From positions 2,728,001 through 2,792,000 of the forward strand of contig NC_079970.1 in NCBI RefSeq assembly GCF_029852145.1: DNA of 64,000 nt. The letters are read 5' to 3'. Positions 62,934 through 64,000 of this stretch are shown here, piece by piece. Numbering within the stretch: position 1 is the stretch's first letter; the number at the start of each line of letters is the position of its first letter. The position numbers were made by a program, and so were the translations under genes. The notes under the pieces were generated by a model that was given only the letters and a program-made list of their open reading frames with translations, was not told the origin of the DNA and did no database searches. The stretch is from Microplitis mediator (Eukaryota > Arthropoda > Insecta > Hymenoptera > Braconidae).

Positions 62934-64000
62934 TCAAACGGTGATACAGGAAATTAATTGCTCATAAAGTTGACTGTACTGTAGCTGATCGCCACTAATT
63001 CTCCTCATTTTTATCCCTTTTTTTTCATGCTCCTCAAATTCACAAACCCGGAGTTCAATTTGTACTCCGCCGGGATATTCGAGGCTCAGACCACTGCCCT
63101 CAACTTCTTCGCGCGAAAATATAAAACCCTTTGGTGGAGCACGGGCGTCAATTATTTGTTTAACTCTGCCGAGAATAGCCTCGGAGTTAAGTCGACTTGA
63201 TTCATTTGACAGAGTGACTTCAACTTCAGAAGGTATAGGTGAACTTAGAGGCCGACCGATTCCCCGTGTGATACTGGGCCGCGATGGATCACAAGGCTCG
63301 GATATTATGAAACTCGGTAAAAGATTATAGTGCGAGAGATTGTCTTCGAGAGAGTCGAGGGATGGTGAGGGAGAGAGCGGACAGCCGACTAAGGTCACTT
63401 GTCCACCCGAAACATCTGTTACTGATATTTGAGGTGGTACCTGTTTCAAATTCGTCATTGCTAATTATTTATTCGTCACTTAAATTTTTAAAATCAGTAC
63501 AAGTAATACTTACTCTGGATATATCAACAGGATGTTCCTCTTGGATCATATCCAGTGCCGGACTGTTGCTTGGTGAATAACTTACTGGTGTTGTTGCTGG
63601 AGATCTGTGATGTCTCAATGGACTCAGATCCAAAGGCGCTGTTGGTGCTTGCGTTGGTGTTCCGTGAACTATACTACCTGGTACTGTCGCAGTTGTTAAT
63701 CCACTGAGTCCTGTGGAAATAAAATAAACAAAATTACCCATAAGATTCGATCGTCTTTAAAAAACTCAAAAATTACCCTGAGTGATTGCCGCGACCCCTC
63801 GCTCATGAACGGGTGATCCGGGAATGCTTGCGGGACTGTGAGAAGGCGATGCGAGTCTCTGGAGCTGCTGGTACTCCTGCTGCAAGGCCTGGATCCCTGG
63901 TCCTGGTGGACACGAACCCTCAGACGCCCTCCTGACCGGGGAGTACCTCTCGGTGGTGACATGTGCGCTTGGTTCTTTGTATGAATCTCTGCCGCCTGCT
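62934..64000 (-). CDS. Salt-inducible kinase (SIK2/SIK3 type), C-terminal exons, partial
   Basis: Minus-strand exons (64000)-63777, 63710-63514 and 63440-62934 join in frame; the gene's 5' part, including the kinase domain, is beyond the window. SIKs are AMPK-related kinases that phosphorylate CRTC and class IIa HDACs. Seen: DSYKEPSAHVTTERY then SPVRRASEG, matching the SIK segment around the PKA-phosphorylated serine; IQALQQEYQQLQRL; a long Ser/Pro-rich disordered region (HHRSPATTPVSYSPSNSPAL); and a conserved tail ARAPPKGFIFSREEVEGSGL then SLEYPGGVQIELRVCEFEEH, RRISGDQLQYSQLYEQLISC and ITV. The two introns are tiny (66 and 73 nt). The acceptor before the last exon (ttgaaacag at 63441) has a weak pyrimidine tract; the alternative tag 16 nt upstream meets an immediate stop. 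SIK2 and SIK3 cannot be told apart here. Confidence 0.82.

Noticed and set aside
1..64000. tRNA, rRNA, CRISPR, viral or autonomous transposase genes
   Set aside because: None could be recognised on either strand by eye; absence is not proven without a covariance-model or profile search.

Overview
The window is nuclear DNA from an animal, almost certainly an insect. The genes have introns with GT..AG borders, intergenic DNA is very AT-rich and full of short inverted-repeat elements, and every recognised protein is a standard animal family. A hymenopteran (parasitoid wasp type) is my guess from overall texture; nothing here proves it. No rRNA, tRNA, CRISPR array, viral gene or intact autonomous transposon was seen.

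Layout, left to right. 1-11.6 kb is gene-poor and MITE-rich. It holds one orphan 112-nt exon (4073-4184) and a CpG-rich probable promoter/5' UTR of the MAP-kinase-interacting kinase gene (MNK/Lk6, + strand, coding 11615-20785, 524 aa). 20.8-27.7 kb is AT-rich with the probable Lk6 3' UTR and two adjacent GC-rich hairpins. At 27.7-32.5 kb lies a divergent pair of unrecognised paralogues. The minus-strand copy carries a tandem array of in-frame duplicated exons and a truncated C-terminus; the plus-strand copy (148 aa) keeps the full C-terminus. Then come Skp2 (F-box/LRR, +), ATAD3 (mitochondrial AAA ATPase, -), a catalytic-domain-only MTHFR (+, head-to-head with ATAD3), citrate synthase (+), ARL5 (-), 6-phosphogluconate dehydrogenase (+), and the C-terminal exons of a salt-inducible kinase (SIK2/3 type, -), which runs off the right edge.

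The recognised genes are housekeeping genes: translation and growth signalling (MNK, SIK), cell-cycle proteolysis (Skp2), mitochondrial structure and TCA cycle (ATAD3, citrate synthase), one-carbon metabolism (MTHFR), Golgi traffic (ARL5) and the pentose phosphate pathway (PGD). There is no operon logic. Close spacing suggests shared regulation for ATAD3/MTHFR (249 bp head-to-head), MTHFR/citrate synthase (about 0.3 kb) and the paralogue/Skp2 pair (352 bp).

The points most worth a second look are the exon-duplication array in the unknown gene, the MTHFR that stops exactly where the regulatory domain should begin, an in-frame 27-nt microexon in Skp2, NRF-1-type palindromes before citrate synthase, and a MULE-like MITE family with 9-11 bp target duplications, one old copy of which seems to have expanded into a higher-order tandem array. 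Exon coordinates were derived by hand from splice consensus and reading-frame continuity; transcripts were not available.
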